Translations under genes and position numbers: made by a program
Notes under the pieces: generated by a model
Seen by the model: only the letters and a program-made list of their open reading frames with translations
What the model was told of the DNA's origin: nothing
The model's database searches: none
In this document: in pieces, positions 34,019-41,996 of the stretch
Position numbering within the stretch: position 1 is the first letter of the stretch
How the letters are laid out: every line of letters starts with the position of its first letter
Assembly (NCBI GenBank): GCA_049698695.1
Contig: JBAVYH010000187.1
Coordinates: 1 to 64,000, forward strand
Length of the DNA stretch: 64,000 bases
Source of the DNA: Bog-375 sp049698695
GTDB taxonomy: Bacteria > Acidobacteriota > Terriglobia > Bryobacterales > Bryobacteraceae
Direction: 5' to 3'

Positions 34019-34446
34019 AACTCCACCAGCTTTCCGTTTTTTCCGAGAACAAACCGGGCCACGTCATCGCGCCTTGCCGCCTGCTGGCCCGCGAAGGCAT
34101 CGATATCCAGGCGCTGGCGCTGGCCGATACCGAGCGTTTCGGCATCCTGCGTATGATCGTCTCCGATTGGCGCCGCGCCAAGGATCTGCTCGAGCAATCG
34201 GGCTCGGTGGTGAAGATCACCGAGGTGCTGGCCGTCGAGGTCCCGGACCGTCCCGGCGGCCTCGCCGACGTGCTCGAAGCCTTCGTGGGCACCGCGATCA
34301 ACATCGAGTACATGTACGCATTTCCCTTCGTGCGCGGCGAAAAGGCGGTGCTCATCTTCCGCTTCGATCAACCCGATGCCGCCATCGCCCGCCTGCAGGA
34401 GCGCGGCTTCCAGGTGCTGTCCATTGGCGCGCTGGAAGAGAAGTAG
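34015..34446 (+). CDS. Double ACT-domain protein (PaaK-associated)
   Basis: 143 residues, two ACT modules: LHQLSVFSENKPGHVIAPCR (first, 3-65) and VLAVEVPDRPGGLADVLEAF (second, 71-143), each with the PG turn that binds amino acids. This kind of protein is commonly encoded next to PaaK paralogues (and often indolepyruvate ferredoxin oxidoreductase) and is thought to sense aromatic amino acids. ATGA overlap with paaK shows translational coupling. Confidence 0.88.
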   Translation: MKLHQLSVFSENKPGHVIAPCRLLAREGIDIQALALADTERFGILRMIVSDWRRAKDLLEQSGSVVKITEVLAVEVPDRPGGLADVLEAFVGTAINIEYMYAFPFVRGEKAVLIFRFDQPDAAIARLQERGFQVLSIGALEEK

Positions 34447-34453
34447 GGGAGCT

Positions 34454-34533
34454 GTGGGGCAGGTTGATAACCTGCGCACCGATTGTCAATCGGTGCAGCC
34501 GGGTGCCAGCCCGGCCGCTCGCGCGGCAACTGT
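34454..34533. repeat. Modular palindromic element, one-ended
   Basis: Starts GTGGGGCAGGTTGATAACCT (stem with GAT loop), then a stem GCACCGATT/AATCGGTGC with GTC loop and an imperfect CCGGG stem with TGCCA loop, ending GCGCGGCAACTG, a string also found in the element at 51926. The right terminus TGCCCCAC is absent. Confidence 0.65.
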
Positions 34534-34572
34534 TGCCTCTAGTCGCGTGTGGCATCCTAGAACTGGGATGAC

Positions 34573-34914
34573 ATGGTGATGGGAGCATCAAGCGCAGGAA
34601 AAATCGTGCGGAGTTCGGGGAACGTATTCACTGACCTCGGCCTTGCGGACGCCGGTGAACGGCAGACCAAGGTGCAACTGGCCGTGGCGATTAACAAGCT
34701 CCTGCATCGCCGCGGGTTATCGCAGGGAAAGGCGGCGGAACTATTGGGCATCAACCAGCCGAAGGTTTCCGCGCTTTCAAAATATCGCCTGGAAGGATTC
34801 TCCGTGGAGCGCCTGATGCGGTTCCTTACGCCGCTAAATCAGGATGTCGAAATAGTCATCCGCAGCAGACCACGAGCTCGCCGGCCGGGCAGCGTTTCTG
34901 TTACGGCAGCGTGA
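34573..34914 (+). CDS. XRE-family HTH protein, HigA2-like antitoxin without a toxin
   Basis: 113 residues. The HTH lies at about 50-75 (HRRGLSQGKAAELLGINQPK) followed by VSALSKYRLEGFSVERLMRF, the pattern of HigA2-type (HTH_37) antitoxins. In such pairs the RelE/HigB-like toxin gene normally sits directly upstream, but here the upstream 120 bp hold only a palindromic element and no toxin frame. Either an orphan regulator or the survivor of a TA pair. GGGATGAC precedes the ATG. Confidence 0.82.
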   Translation: MVMGASSAGKIVRSSGNVFTDLGLADAGERQTKVQLAVAINKLLHRRGLSQGKAAELLGINQPKVSALSKYRLEGFSVERLMRFLTPLNQDVEIVIRSRPRARRPGSVSVTAA

Positions 34915-35050
34915 AGAAGTTGGCGCGAGGGCTTGTGGCCAGAGCTCAGGCAACGGATCCTTGCCGGCTGCGCGACAGTGACGGGGTAGTGGAGGAGCCT
35001 CGAGGCGAACGGCGCAGCAAGCGCGTTGCCCTCCCGGCGGGAGAAAGCAC

Positions 35051-36556
35051 TTAGCTCCGGCGGGCTTCGCGGCGCACGTTTCCCTTCCGCGCGAACCTCA
35101 ACACCGCATAAACCAACCCACCGCAGATCACAATCACCATTCCCGGCCACGTCGTTGCCGGCCGGTACGCGAAGAGGATCAGCAGCACCACCGACCCGCC
35201 TAGAATGTACGCCGCCGGCAACACCGGATAGCCCCACACGCGGTAAGGCCGCTCCGCATCGGGCCGCGTGCGCCGCAGCCGGAACACGCCTGCGATGGTC
35301 AGGATATAGAACAGCAGCGCCGCCGAAATTACCCAATCGAGTAAGTTGCTGTACAGATTTCCATAACTCTGCGTGGCCGGATTGTAAGTGCGCGGCAGCA
35401 CCAGCACGGAGGCCCAGATGCCCTGCGCGACGAGACCCCAGGCCGGCACGTGCGCCCGGTTCAGCACGCCGGCCGGCGCGAAGAACAAGCCGTCCTTGGC
35501 CATCGCGTAATAGGCGCGCGCGCCCGCCAGTACCAGGCTGTTGGCGCAGCCGAAGGTGGAAATCATGATCGCCACAGCCATCAGCACTGGGCCGTAGCCG
35601 GGGAAGATCTTCTCCAACGTGGCGGTGGCGACGCGGTCGGCGGGAGCGTGTTGAATTTCGGGGAAGGAGAGCACCGCCAGGTACGCCACATTGACCAGCA
35701 GATACAGCCCGATCACCGTCGAACACCCTAGCGCCAGCGCCAGTGGAAGGTTGCGCTTGGGATTGCGCACCTCGCCCGCCACCATGGTGATGTCGTGCCA
35801 GGCATCGGCTGCGAACAGCGACCCCGATTGCGACACCGAAATCGCCACCACCAGTCCCAAGATGCTCGCCGCCGGCACGCCCAGCGCCGGGTCGAACGCG
35901 CCGAGGCGGAACATGTGGCGGAAATTCGTCTGCACCGCCGCCGCGTTCCATCCCAGCGCTAGGCCCACCACGATCAACGCGCCCAGCGCCAGCGTCTTGG
36001 CCGAAGTGAAGATGGTCTGCACGATTTTGCCGTACTCCAGGCCGCGCGTGTTGGTCCAGGTAAGCAACAGGATCACGCCGATCGCCGCCACTTGTGCCGT
36101 GGAAAGCGATACCGCGTAGCCCGCCGAGATGTGGATCGGCCGCACCAGGTAGCGGTCCTCCGCCACCGCCGGAACAAGGATGGAGGAAAAACGAGCGAAT
36201 GCCACCGCCACCGCCGCGATGGTCCCGGTCTGAATCACGGTAAAGAAAGTCCACCCGTAAAGAAAGCCCCACAGCGGCGAGAAGGCCTCGCGCAAATAAA
36301 TGTACATGCCGCCGGCCTGCGGCATCATCGCCGCCAGCTCGCCATAGGAAAGCGCCGCCGCGATCGTCAGCACGCCGGTGAGCACCCACCCCATCAGCAT
36401 CCAGCCGGGGCTGCCGATCAGCCGCGACATATCGGCGGAAACGATGAAGATGCCCGAGCCGATCATCACCGAGATCACTACCAGCGTGGAATCGAACAGC
36501 CCGAGGCCTTGCACAAACTGCTGTTCCGGTTGTTTCGCGACGATGGGTTGGCTCAT
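35051..36556 (-). CDS. APC-superfamily amino acid permease
   Basis: 501 residues with about 12 hydrophobic segments. N-terminal VISVMIGSGIFIVSADMSRL is the TM1 motif of the LAT/APC group (unwound GSGIF). It resembles SteT- or LAT-like exchangers for neutral amino acids; substrate not predictable. The adjacent arginase and peptidase genes further on also deal with amino acids, but they are not in one operon with it. A longer open frame on the same strand in another phase is a shadow. Confidence 0.9.
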   Translation of the reverse strand: MSQPIVAKQPEQQFVQGLGLFDSTLVVISVMIGSGIFIVSADMSRLIGSPGWMLMGWVLTGVLTIAAALSYGELAAMMPQAGGMYIYLREAFSPLWGFLYGWTFFTVIQTGTIAAVAVAFARFSSILVPAVAEDRYLVRPIHISAGYAVSLSTAQVAAIGVILLLTWTNTRGLEYGKIVQTIFTSAKTLALGALIVVGLALGWNAAAVQTNFRHMFRLGAFDPALGVPAASILGLVVAISVSQSGSLFAADAWHDITMVAGEVRNPKRNLPLALALGCSTVIGLYLLVNVAYLAVLSFPEIQHAPADRVATATLEKIFPGYGPVLMAVAIMISTFGCANSLVLAGARAYYAMAKDGLFFAPAGVLNRAHVPAWGLVAQGIWASVLVLPRTYNPATQSYGNLYSNLLDWVISAALLFYILTIAGVFRLRRTRPDAERPYRVWGYPVLPAAYILGGSVVLLILFAYRPATTWPGMVIVICGGLVYAVLRFARKGNVRREARRS

Positions 36557-36628
36557 GTTGTTTTCTTTAGCGGACGCTTGCGGGCAGCTTACACTAGCGC
36601 GGGCGCGCGGCGCAACCGGCGAGCGCGC

Positions 36629-37420
36629 TCATCGCCGATGCTCGATTGCCACCGCGTCCGCGGCAGGCGAAAACGAATTCGGCGGGAATCGAAAAATCCG
36701 CGCGCGGTAAATGCCCCACCGCGCCGCCGCCAACTGGAGCGATGTCCCCAGCACCCCCAGCCCATACACCACGCTGCGCCGGAAGTTGATGGAAGAGGCT
36801 TCGGCGAAATAGCGCGTCGGGCAGGAGATCTCGCCGATGCGCGCTCCCATCAGCACCGCCTGCGCCAGCATTTGGTTGTCGAAGACGAAGTCGTCCGAGT
36901 TGCGCTCGAGCGGCAGCGCCTCCAGCAACTGGCGGCTGAACGCGCGGAATCCGGTGTGGTACTCGGAGAGCTTCGCTCCCGTCATCAGGTTCTGCGCCGC
37001 AGTGAGAAGGCGGTTGGCCGCGTACTTGTAGCGCGGCATTCCCCCGCGCAGCGCGCCGCCGCCCAGGATGCGCGACCCGAGAGCCACATCGTAAACTCCG
37101 TAAGCGATCATGGTGGCGATCGGCGTCACCAGCAGCGGGTTGTACTGGTAATCGGGGTGCAGCATCACGATCACGTCGGCGCCGCGCTCCAGCGCGATGC
37201 GGTAGCACGTCTTCTGATTCCCGCCATAGCCGCGGTTCTTGGGATGGACTTCGACCGTGAGCCCCAGCCGCCGCGCCACCGCGGCGGTGGAGTCGCGCGA
37301 GTGATCGTCCACCAGAATCCGGTCGTCCACAATCTCCGGCAGTTCCCGCACCGTCGCCTCCAGCGTCATCTCAGCGTTGTAGGCCGGCAAAACGACGGCA
37401 ATGCGTCTTCCGTTGATCAA
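36629..37420 (-). CDS. Glycosyltransferase family 2 (DPM1/DPG-synthase-like)
   Basis: 263 residues starting at a TTG (37420) with GGGAG 7 nt upstream: INGRRIAVVLPAYNAEMTLE. GT-A motifs DRILVDDHSRDST and LHPDYQYNP (acceptor loop) with GSRILGGG, as in polyprenyl-phosphate sugar transferases. A single short hydrophobic region (VVYGLGVLGTSLQLAA) near the C-terminus, fewer than in the true membrane-anchored forms. It probably transfers a sugar to a lipid carrier or glycan precursor. Confidence 0.88.
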   Translation of the reverse strand: MINGRRIAVVLPAYNAEMTLEATVRELPEIVDDRILVDDHSRDSTAAVARRLGLTVEVHPKNRGYGGNQKTCYRIALERGADVIVMLHPDYQYNPLLVTPIATMIAYGVYDVALGSRILGGGALRGGMPRYKYAANRLLTAAQNLMTGAKLSEYHTGFRAFSRQLLEALPLERNSDDFVFDNQMLAQAVLMGARIGEISCPTRYFAEASSINFRRSVVYGLGVLGTSLQLAAARWGIYRARIFRFPPNSFSPAADAVAIEHRR

Positions 37421-37485
37421 GGCCGCGCTCCCTAGCAGTGTACCCGGTTTCGCGCGCCCGCGGAGCGTGCCTTGGGGAAGACCAA

Positions 37486-37551
37486 GGGCAAGTTAAAGCA
37501 TGCTCCACCACTGCTCTGTGTGCCATCGGTCGGGCACGCTTTAGCTTGCCC
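37486..37551. repeat. Imperfect 18-bp inverted repeat
   Basis: Arms GGGCAAGTTAAAGCATGC (37486-37503) and GCACGCTTTAGCTTGCCC (37534-37551) pair at 16 of 18 positions with a 30-nt loop. Lies between the GT2 and S41 peptidase genes, both on the minus strand. Confidence 0.6.
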
Positions 37552-37568
37552 TCACCACAGGAAGTTCG

Positions 37569-39029
37569 CTACGATCCCATCACCGCCCGCGCCCGCTGGA
37601 TCGCGGGGTCGCGCTCGGCTTCCACTTCATCGCCCTTCTCCACGCCGAAGGCCTGGTTGAAGATTTCCGTCTTCAGGCGGCTGGCCACGAAATCGGCTTC
37701 CTTCGACCACTCCGTCACCCCGGGCTCGATGTTGTGCCCGGCCAGGAAAACCTGGAACTGGTCCAGCAGCTCCGGCGTCACTTCAAACTCATCGCTCACC
37801 TTGTGGTCGCGCAGGTACTCGGTGGCGAAGGTGGTGAACGATCCTGTGGCTTCCAGCACCTCCCGCAACCGGTCCATCGCCGGCGGCGCTACCAGGATGT
37901 CCGGCTGGATGCCGCCGCCTCCGGTCACCACCCGGCCGCTGTCGGTGCGGAATTGTTTCGCCTTGTTGGGATGCGAGGTGCTGGCCGCCAGCTCAAATTG
38001 CGCCGCATCGAGCGGCTTCTGGATCGACCGCCCGCTGGGCGTGTAGTAGAGCGCCGTCGTCAGTGCCAGGCCTGTGCCCTCGCTCAACGGATACACCGTC
38101 TGCACCAGGCCCTTGCCGTAGCTGGGCTCGCCCAGCACCGTGGCGCGGTCGTGATCCTGCAGCGCCCCGGTGACGATCTCCGAGGCGCTGGCGGTCTTGC
38201 CGTTGATCAGAATCGCCAGCTTGAAACCGTAGGGCTTGGCGCTGGCGGGCACGGTCTCCGCCTTCTCCGGAACGTGCCGCCCGCGCATCGTGAGGATGGT
38301 CTGGCCGGGCCGCAGGAACAGCGACGCCGTCTCCAACGCCGCAGCCACCATCCCGCCGGGGTTGTTGCGAAAATCCAGTATCAGGCCGGTCAGGCGGTCG
38401 CCGCCGAGCTTCTCTATCGCCTCCTTGAGCTCCTCGACGGTGTGCTCGTCGAAGCTCGAAACCCGTATATACCCCACGCCCGCGCCCACGAAGAACGCTC
38501 GCTCCACGCTCGGGGATTCCATCTCGGCCGGAATCAGGGTGAAGTCGAGGATGCGCGCCGTGCCCGCTCTGCGCACCGCCAGCCGCGCTGGCCGCTGCCG
38601 CGATTCCGACAGCAGCTCCGTCAATTGGTCCAGGTCCAGCCGCGCGATCACGTAGCCGTTCACCGCCAGAATTTCGTCTCCCGGCGACAGCCCCGCTTTG
38701 GCCGACGGCGTGCCCGGCAGCGTCTGCAGCACGATCACGCGCCCCGGAAGTATCGACACCACGCTGCCGAAACCCTTTTGCGTGGATGCCTCCATCTTTT
38801 TGAGCTGATCGAACTGGCCGGGATCGAAGAACACCGAATGCGGATCGAGCACTCCCAGCAGGCCGGGAATAGCGCCCTGGTAAAAAGCCCGGTCCGCACT
38901 CACCGGGTCGGCGGCGTTGCTTTCCACCGACACGTAGGCGGAGATGAGGGATTTGACTTGCGAATCCAGGTCGTCTGCAGCGCCCAGCGTCAGCGCGGCC
39001 GCGAACAAAGCTGCGATGAGACGAACCAT
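37569..39029 (-). CDS. S41 family C-terminal processing peptidase with PDZ domain
   Basis: 486 residues. Signal peptide MVRLIAALFAAALTLGA; PDZ domain at about 95-175 (PGTPSAKAGLSPGDEILAVN); S41 core with the catalytic Ser in NGKTASASEI and the Lys in EPSYGKGLV. These periplasmic proteases trim the C-termini of exported proteins. The true start is the ATG at 39029, which overlaps the stop (TGATG) of the small gene at 39029-39172. It is the last gene of the ddl operon. Confidence 0.93.
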   Translation of the reverse strand: MVRLIAALFAAALTLGAADDLDSQVKSLISAYVSVESNAADPVSADRAFYQGAIPGLLGVLDPHSVFFDPGQFDQLKKMEASTQKGFGSVVSILPGRVIVLQTLPGTPSAKAGLSPGDEILAVNGYVIARLDLDQLTELLSESRQRPARLAVRRAGTARILDFTLIPAEMESPSVERAFFVGAGVGYIRVSSFDEHTVEELKEAIEKLGGDRLTGLILDFRNNPGGMVAAALETASLFLRPGQTILTMRGRHVPEKAETVPASAKPYGFKLAILINGKTASASEIVTGALQDHDRATVLGEPSYGKGLVQTVYPLSEGTGLALTTALYYTPSGRSIQKPLDAAQFELAASTSHPNKAKQFRTDSGRVVTGGGGIQPDILVAPPAMDRLREVLEATGSFTTFATEYLRDHKVSDEFEVTPELLDQFQVFLAGHNIEPGVTEWSKEADFVASRLKTEIFNQAFGVEKGDEVEAERDPAIQRARAVMGS

Positions 39030-39172
39030 CAATTGGGCCAGTTTGGGGTGATGCTGACGGGAACGCCCGGGTAACGAACCGGTTGCAACAGGCCCTCGGC
39101 TAATGTCTCGGGGGTTTCCAGGCGCAGCCGTTCCGCGCGCATCGGTATCCGGTATTTGGGAAGGCTTGCCAT
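39029..39172 (-). CDS. 47-residue hypothetical protein coupled to the S41 peptidase gene
   Basis: Begins MASLPKYRIPMRAERLRLET and ends PVRYPGVPVSITPNWPN. GGGCGAG lies 4 nt before its ATG and its stop overlaps the next start as TGATG, so it is probably translated between ddl and the peptidase. Basic in the first half and Pro-rich in the second; no membrane segment. No function assigned. Confidence 0.55.
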   Translation of the reverse strand: MASLPKYRIPMRAERLRLETPETLAEGLLQPVRYPGVPVSITPNWPN

Positions 39173-39194
39173 CGAACTCGCCCTTATTCGTATT

Positions 39195-40172
39195 CTATCG
39201 CGTGAAGCGCGTAGCTTTCCGCTGCCGCTGGCGGTCAAGCGCCAGTTCGATCAGCCGGTCGAGCAGCGCTGGAAACGGCAGGCCGCTATGCTCCCACATT
39301 TTCGGGTACATGCTGATTGAAGTGAAACCGGGAATGGTATTGATCTCGTTGATGTACAGCTTGCCGGTCGCGTTCTCCAGCAGGAAATCCACCCGCGCCA
39401 TCCCTTCGCACTCCACCGCGCGGTAACACTCCATCGCCAGCCGCCGCAGCTCCGCCGTGGTCTGGGGCGGCAGATCGGCCGGCACCTGGGTCCGGGCCAG
39501 GTCCAAAGTGTATTTATCGTCGTAATCGTAAAATTCGCGCGAGGGTAGAATCTCGCAGGGCAGGGAAGCGGCGGGCGACTCGTTGCCCAGCACGGCGCAC
39601 TCCAGTTCGCGGCCCGCGATGCCGCGCTCCACAATCACCTTGCGGTCGTATTCGGCGGCCAGCGCGAACGCCGCCTCCAGTTCGCGCGCGTTGTGCGCCT
39701 TCGAAATCCCCACCGACGAGCCCAGGTTGGCCGGCTTCACGAACACCGGGAAGGGCAAGGCGGCGCAGGCTTCCGCCACGTTCGCCGTCCCGCGCGGCAG
39801 CGCCACGAAGTCGACAACCGGCAACATCCGTTCCATGCAGACACGTTTGGTCATCTCCTTGTCCATGGCAACGGCGGAGCCCAACACCCCTGCGCCCACG
39901 TATGGCAGACCGGCCAGTTCCAGCAGCCCCTGCACCGTGCCATCCTCGCCGAAAGTTCCGTGCAGCACCGGGAACACCACGTCGATTTCCGGCTGCACCT
40001 CCGGCTCGGGCAGGATGGGCCGCGGCGACCACTTGCCGTCCTTGCCGATAAAATACTCCAGAACCTCGTACTTGCCGGGATCGAGCCCGGCGATGATGGC
40101 ACGCGCCGAACGCACCGACACCTCGTGTTCCCCGCTGCGGCCGCCGTACACGACCGCCACTCGCAGCTTCAT
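39195..40172 (-). CDS. ddl: D-alanine--D-alanine ligase
   Basis: 325 residues, ATP-grasp enzyme that makes the D-Ala-D-Ala dipeptide for peptidoglycan. Signatures: VAVVYGGRSGEHEVSVRSA (N-terminal, substrate loop), HGTFGEDGTVQGLLELAG, and INEINTIPGFTSISMYPKMW near the C-terminus. The start at 40172 gives the normal N-terminus; an open frame extends further upstream but lies in the arginase gene. ATGA overlap with arginase shows coupling. Confidence 0.96.
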   Translation of the reverse strand: MKLRVAVVYGGRSGEHEVSVRSARAIIAGLDPGKYEVLEYFIGKDGKWSPRPILPEPEVQPEIDVVFPVLHGTFGEDGTVQGLLELAGLPYVGAGVLGSAVAMDKEMTKRVCMERMLPVVDFVALPRGTANVAEACAALPFPVFVKPANLGSSVGISKAHNARELEAAFALAAEYDRKVIVERGIAGRELECAVLGNESPAASLPCEILPSREFYDYDDKYTLDLARTQVPADLPPQTTAELRRLAMECYRAVECEGMARVDFLLENATGKLYINEINTIPGFTSISMYPKMWEHSGLPFPALLDRLIELALDRQRQRKATRFTR

Positions 40173-41083
40173 AAGATGCGTTTTCCCATCCCCGACATCA
40201 CCATCTCCACCGCCAGATCGGCCGTGCGGTTCGATTCGTCGATCACCGGGTTTACTTCCACCACCTCCATCGACACCATCTTCCCCGAATCGCAGATCAT
40301 TTCCATTGCCAAATGCGCTTCCCGGTATGTGGCGCCGCCGCGCACCGGCGTGCCTACCCCGGGGGCATCCTTGGGGTCGACGAAATCCATATCGAGGGAA
40401 AGATGGAAACCATCGGTCGAGCCTGAGGCCGTGCGAATCGCTTCTTCCATCACCGCGTTCATGCCGCGTTCGTCTATGTCGCGCATGGTGAACGCCCGCA
40501 CGCCCGAATCGCGCACAATCGACCGCTCCAGTCGATCCACGTCGCGCAATCCCACAATCGCCGCGTTGGCGGCGCTGACCTTGGGCTGAAAGCCGAACAG
40601 GTCCACCAGCTCCGGCGCGCCGCGGCCCAGAATCGCCGCCAGCGGCATCCCGTGCACGTTGCCGCTGGGGCTGGACCCGGGCGTGTTCATATCGGCGTGC
40701 GCATCCAGCCAGATCAGGCCGATGCCGCGCCCCAAGCGCCGATAGTGCTGCGCCACCCCGCTCATCGTGCCTACCGCCACCGAATGGTCTCCGCCCAGCA
40801 CCAGCGGCAGCCAGCCCCGCTCCAGCACCTCCGTCACCTGTTGGCCCAGCCGCTCGCACGCTGCCACGATCTGTGCCAGGTACTTGGCATGCGGGTCGCC
40901 CTCGGCGCAGCTCTCCGCCTGTTCCACCGCAATGTTGCCCAGGTCTTCCACTTCGTATCCGAGCGCCGCCACGCGCGCGTTCAGATTGGCCACCCGCAGC
41001 GCCGAGGGGCCCATGTCCACGCCGCGCCGCCCTTGCCCTAAATCGAGCGGCGCACCGATCACCGCGATGTGCGAATGTCGCAT
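40169..41083 (-). CDS. rocF: Arginase
   Basis: 304 residues, ureohydrolase fold. The manganese ligands are in GGDHSVAVGTMSG, WLDAHADMNTP and SLDMDFVDPKDAP; the sequence is closer to RocF arginases than to agmatinases. It hydrolyses arginine to ornithine and urea. The position next to ddl, S41 peptidase and gamma-glutamyltransferase suggests a cluster concerned with amino acid and envelope turnover, though no pathway is obvious. Confidence 0.93.
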   Translation of the reverse strand: MRHSHIAVIGAPLDLGQGRRGVDMGPSALRVANLNARVAALGYEVEDLGNIAVEQAESCAEGDPHAKYLAQIVAACERLGQQVTEVLERGWLPLVLGGDHSVAVGTMSGVAQHYRRLGRGIGLIWLDAHADMNTPGSSPSGNVHGMPLAAILGRGAPELVDLFGFQPKVSAANAAIVGLRDVDRLERSIVRDSGVRAFTMRDIDERGMNAVMEEAIRTASGSTDGFHLSLDMDFVDPKDAPGVGTPVRGGATYREAHLAMEMICDSGKMVSMEVVEVNPVIDESNRTADLAVEMVMSGMGKRIL

Positions 41084-41141
41084 ATGAAAACTGTGCAGGC
41101 GCCCGGTCGCTTGCGCGCCGAATGCGCGGACGTCCGCGCCC

Positions 41142-41972
41142 CTACGCTTCCTCCAGCCGGTCGAAAACCCGCATGATCAGATCCATCGGGTGGGCGATCT
41201 CCGGCTTCTCCTTCAGTTCCAGCACCAGGGGAAACTGCCCAGCCTGGCCGCGGAACAACGCCATAGCCTGCTTCCAGTCCACCGTTCCTCCTTCGCTTTC
41301 GAACGGGAACAGGTGCTGGTCGGTCTTGCCGTCATTGTCGTGAACGTGAGTGGAGCGGATGCGCGGCTTCATCATCCGGAACGCCGCCTCCACGCCCTCG
41401 TGCATGTTGGCATGGCCGCTGTCGAAGACGTAGTTCAAGCCGATATGCGTCAACTCCTCGAACAGCAGAAGGCGCTCCGCGCTCGAAAGCTCGTTGGGAA
41501 TGTTCTCGAGCAGTATGTCCACGCCGCGCTGGCGCGCGAACAGGCTCAATTCCTCCAGCGCCGCGAAGGCCGCGTCGAACTTGCGCAGGTCGAACTCCTC
41601 GCCGCTCACCCCGAGGTGCTGAATCAGGTAGCGGAAAGGAATCACCTCGGCAATCTCCAGCGCGCGCTTGATTTCGTCCACCATCTCCAGCCGCTTGCCC
41701 TTCACCGGTTCGGTAATCGTGATCACCGCGTGCGGCCCGGACCGCCCCCAGATCTCGTCGGTGTACATGGGCGAATGTACCGAGTGCAGCTTCAGCTCCG
41801 AGTCGCGAAACCAATGGCCCAGCTCGGCGATCTGCGCCTTGTCGCGATAGTCCAGGTGCTGCCGGGCGCAGTATATCTCCACCGCCGGAATTCCGGCCTG
41901 CTCGATGCGTTGCAGCGTCGCCCCGGTCAGCCGGTGATTGACGAACACGTGCGTCGAAAGTACGTGGTCCAT
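41142..41972 (-). CDS. Sugar phosphate isomerase/epimerase family protein (xylose isomerase-like TIM barrel)
   Basis: 276 residues. AP_endonuc_2 fold with metal-binding residues in HSVHSPMY, in ILLENIPNE, in YVFDSGHANMHEG and in STHVHDNDGKTDQHLFPF. Members are isomerases of sugars or inosose dehydratases, usually of unknown substrate. 24 bp downstream of the gamma-glutamyltransferase gene and 58 bp before arginase, on the same strand, so plausibly in one transcript. Confidence 0.88.
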   Translation of the reverse strand: MDHVLSTHVFVNHRLTGATLQRIEQAGIPAVEIYCARQHLDYRDKAQIAELGHWFRDSELKLHSVHSPMYTDEIWGRSGPHAVITITEPVKGKRLEMVDEIKRALEIAEVIPFRYLIQHLGVSGEEFDLRKFDAAFAALEELSLFARQRGVDILLENIPNELSSAERLLLFEELTHIGLNYVFDSGHANMHEGVEAAFRMMKPRIRSTHVHDNDGKTDQHLFPFESEGGTVDWKQAMALFRGQAGQFPLVLELKEKPEIAHPMDLIMRVFDRLEEA

Positions 41973-41996
41973 GGTCTTCGTTCAGTCCTTTCGAGC

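Noticed and set aside
34839..36389. 516-codon minus-strand frame overlapping the amino acid permease gene
   Set aside because: Different phase of the same strand; the permease frame has clear TM segments and the family motif, while this one has neither.
40173..40859. N-terminal extension of Ddl into the arginase gene
   Set aside because: Ddl begins properly at 40172 with the ATGA overlap; the upstream codons are out-of-frame arginase sequence.
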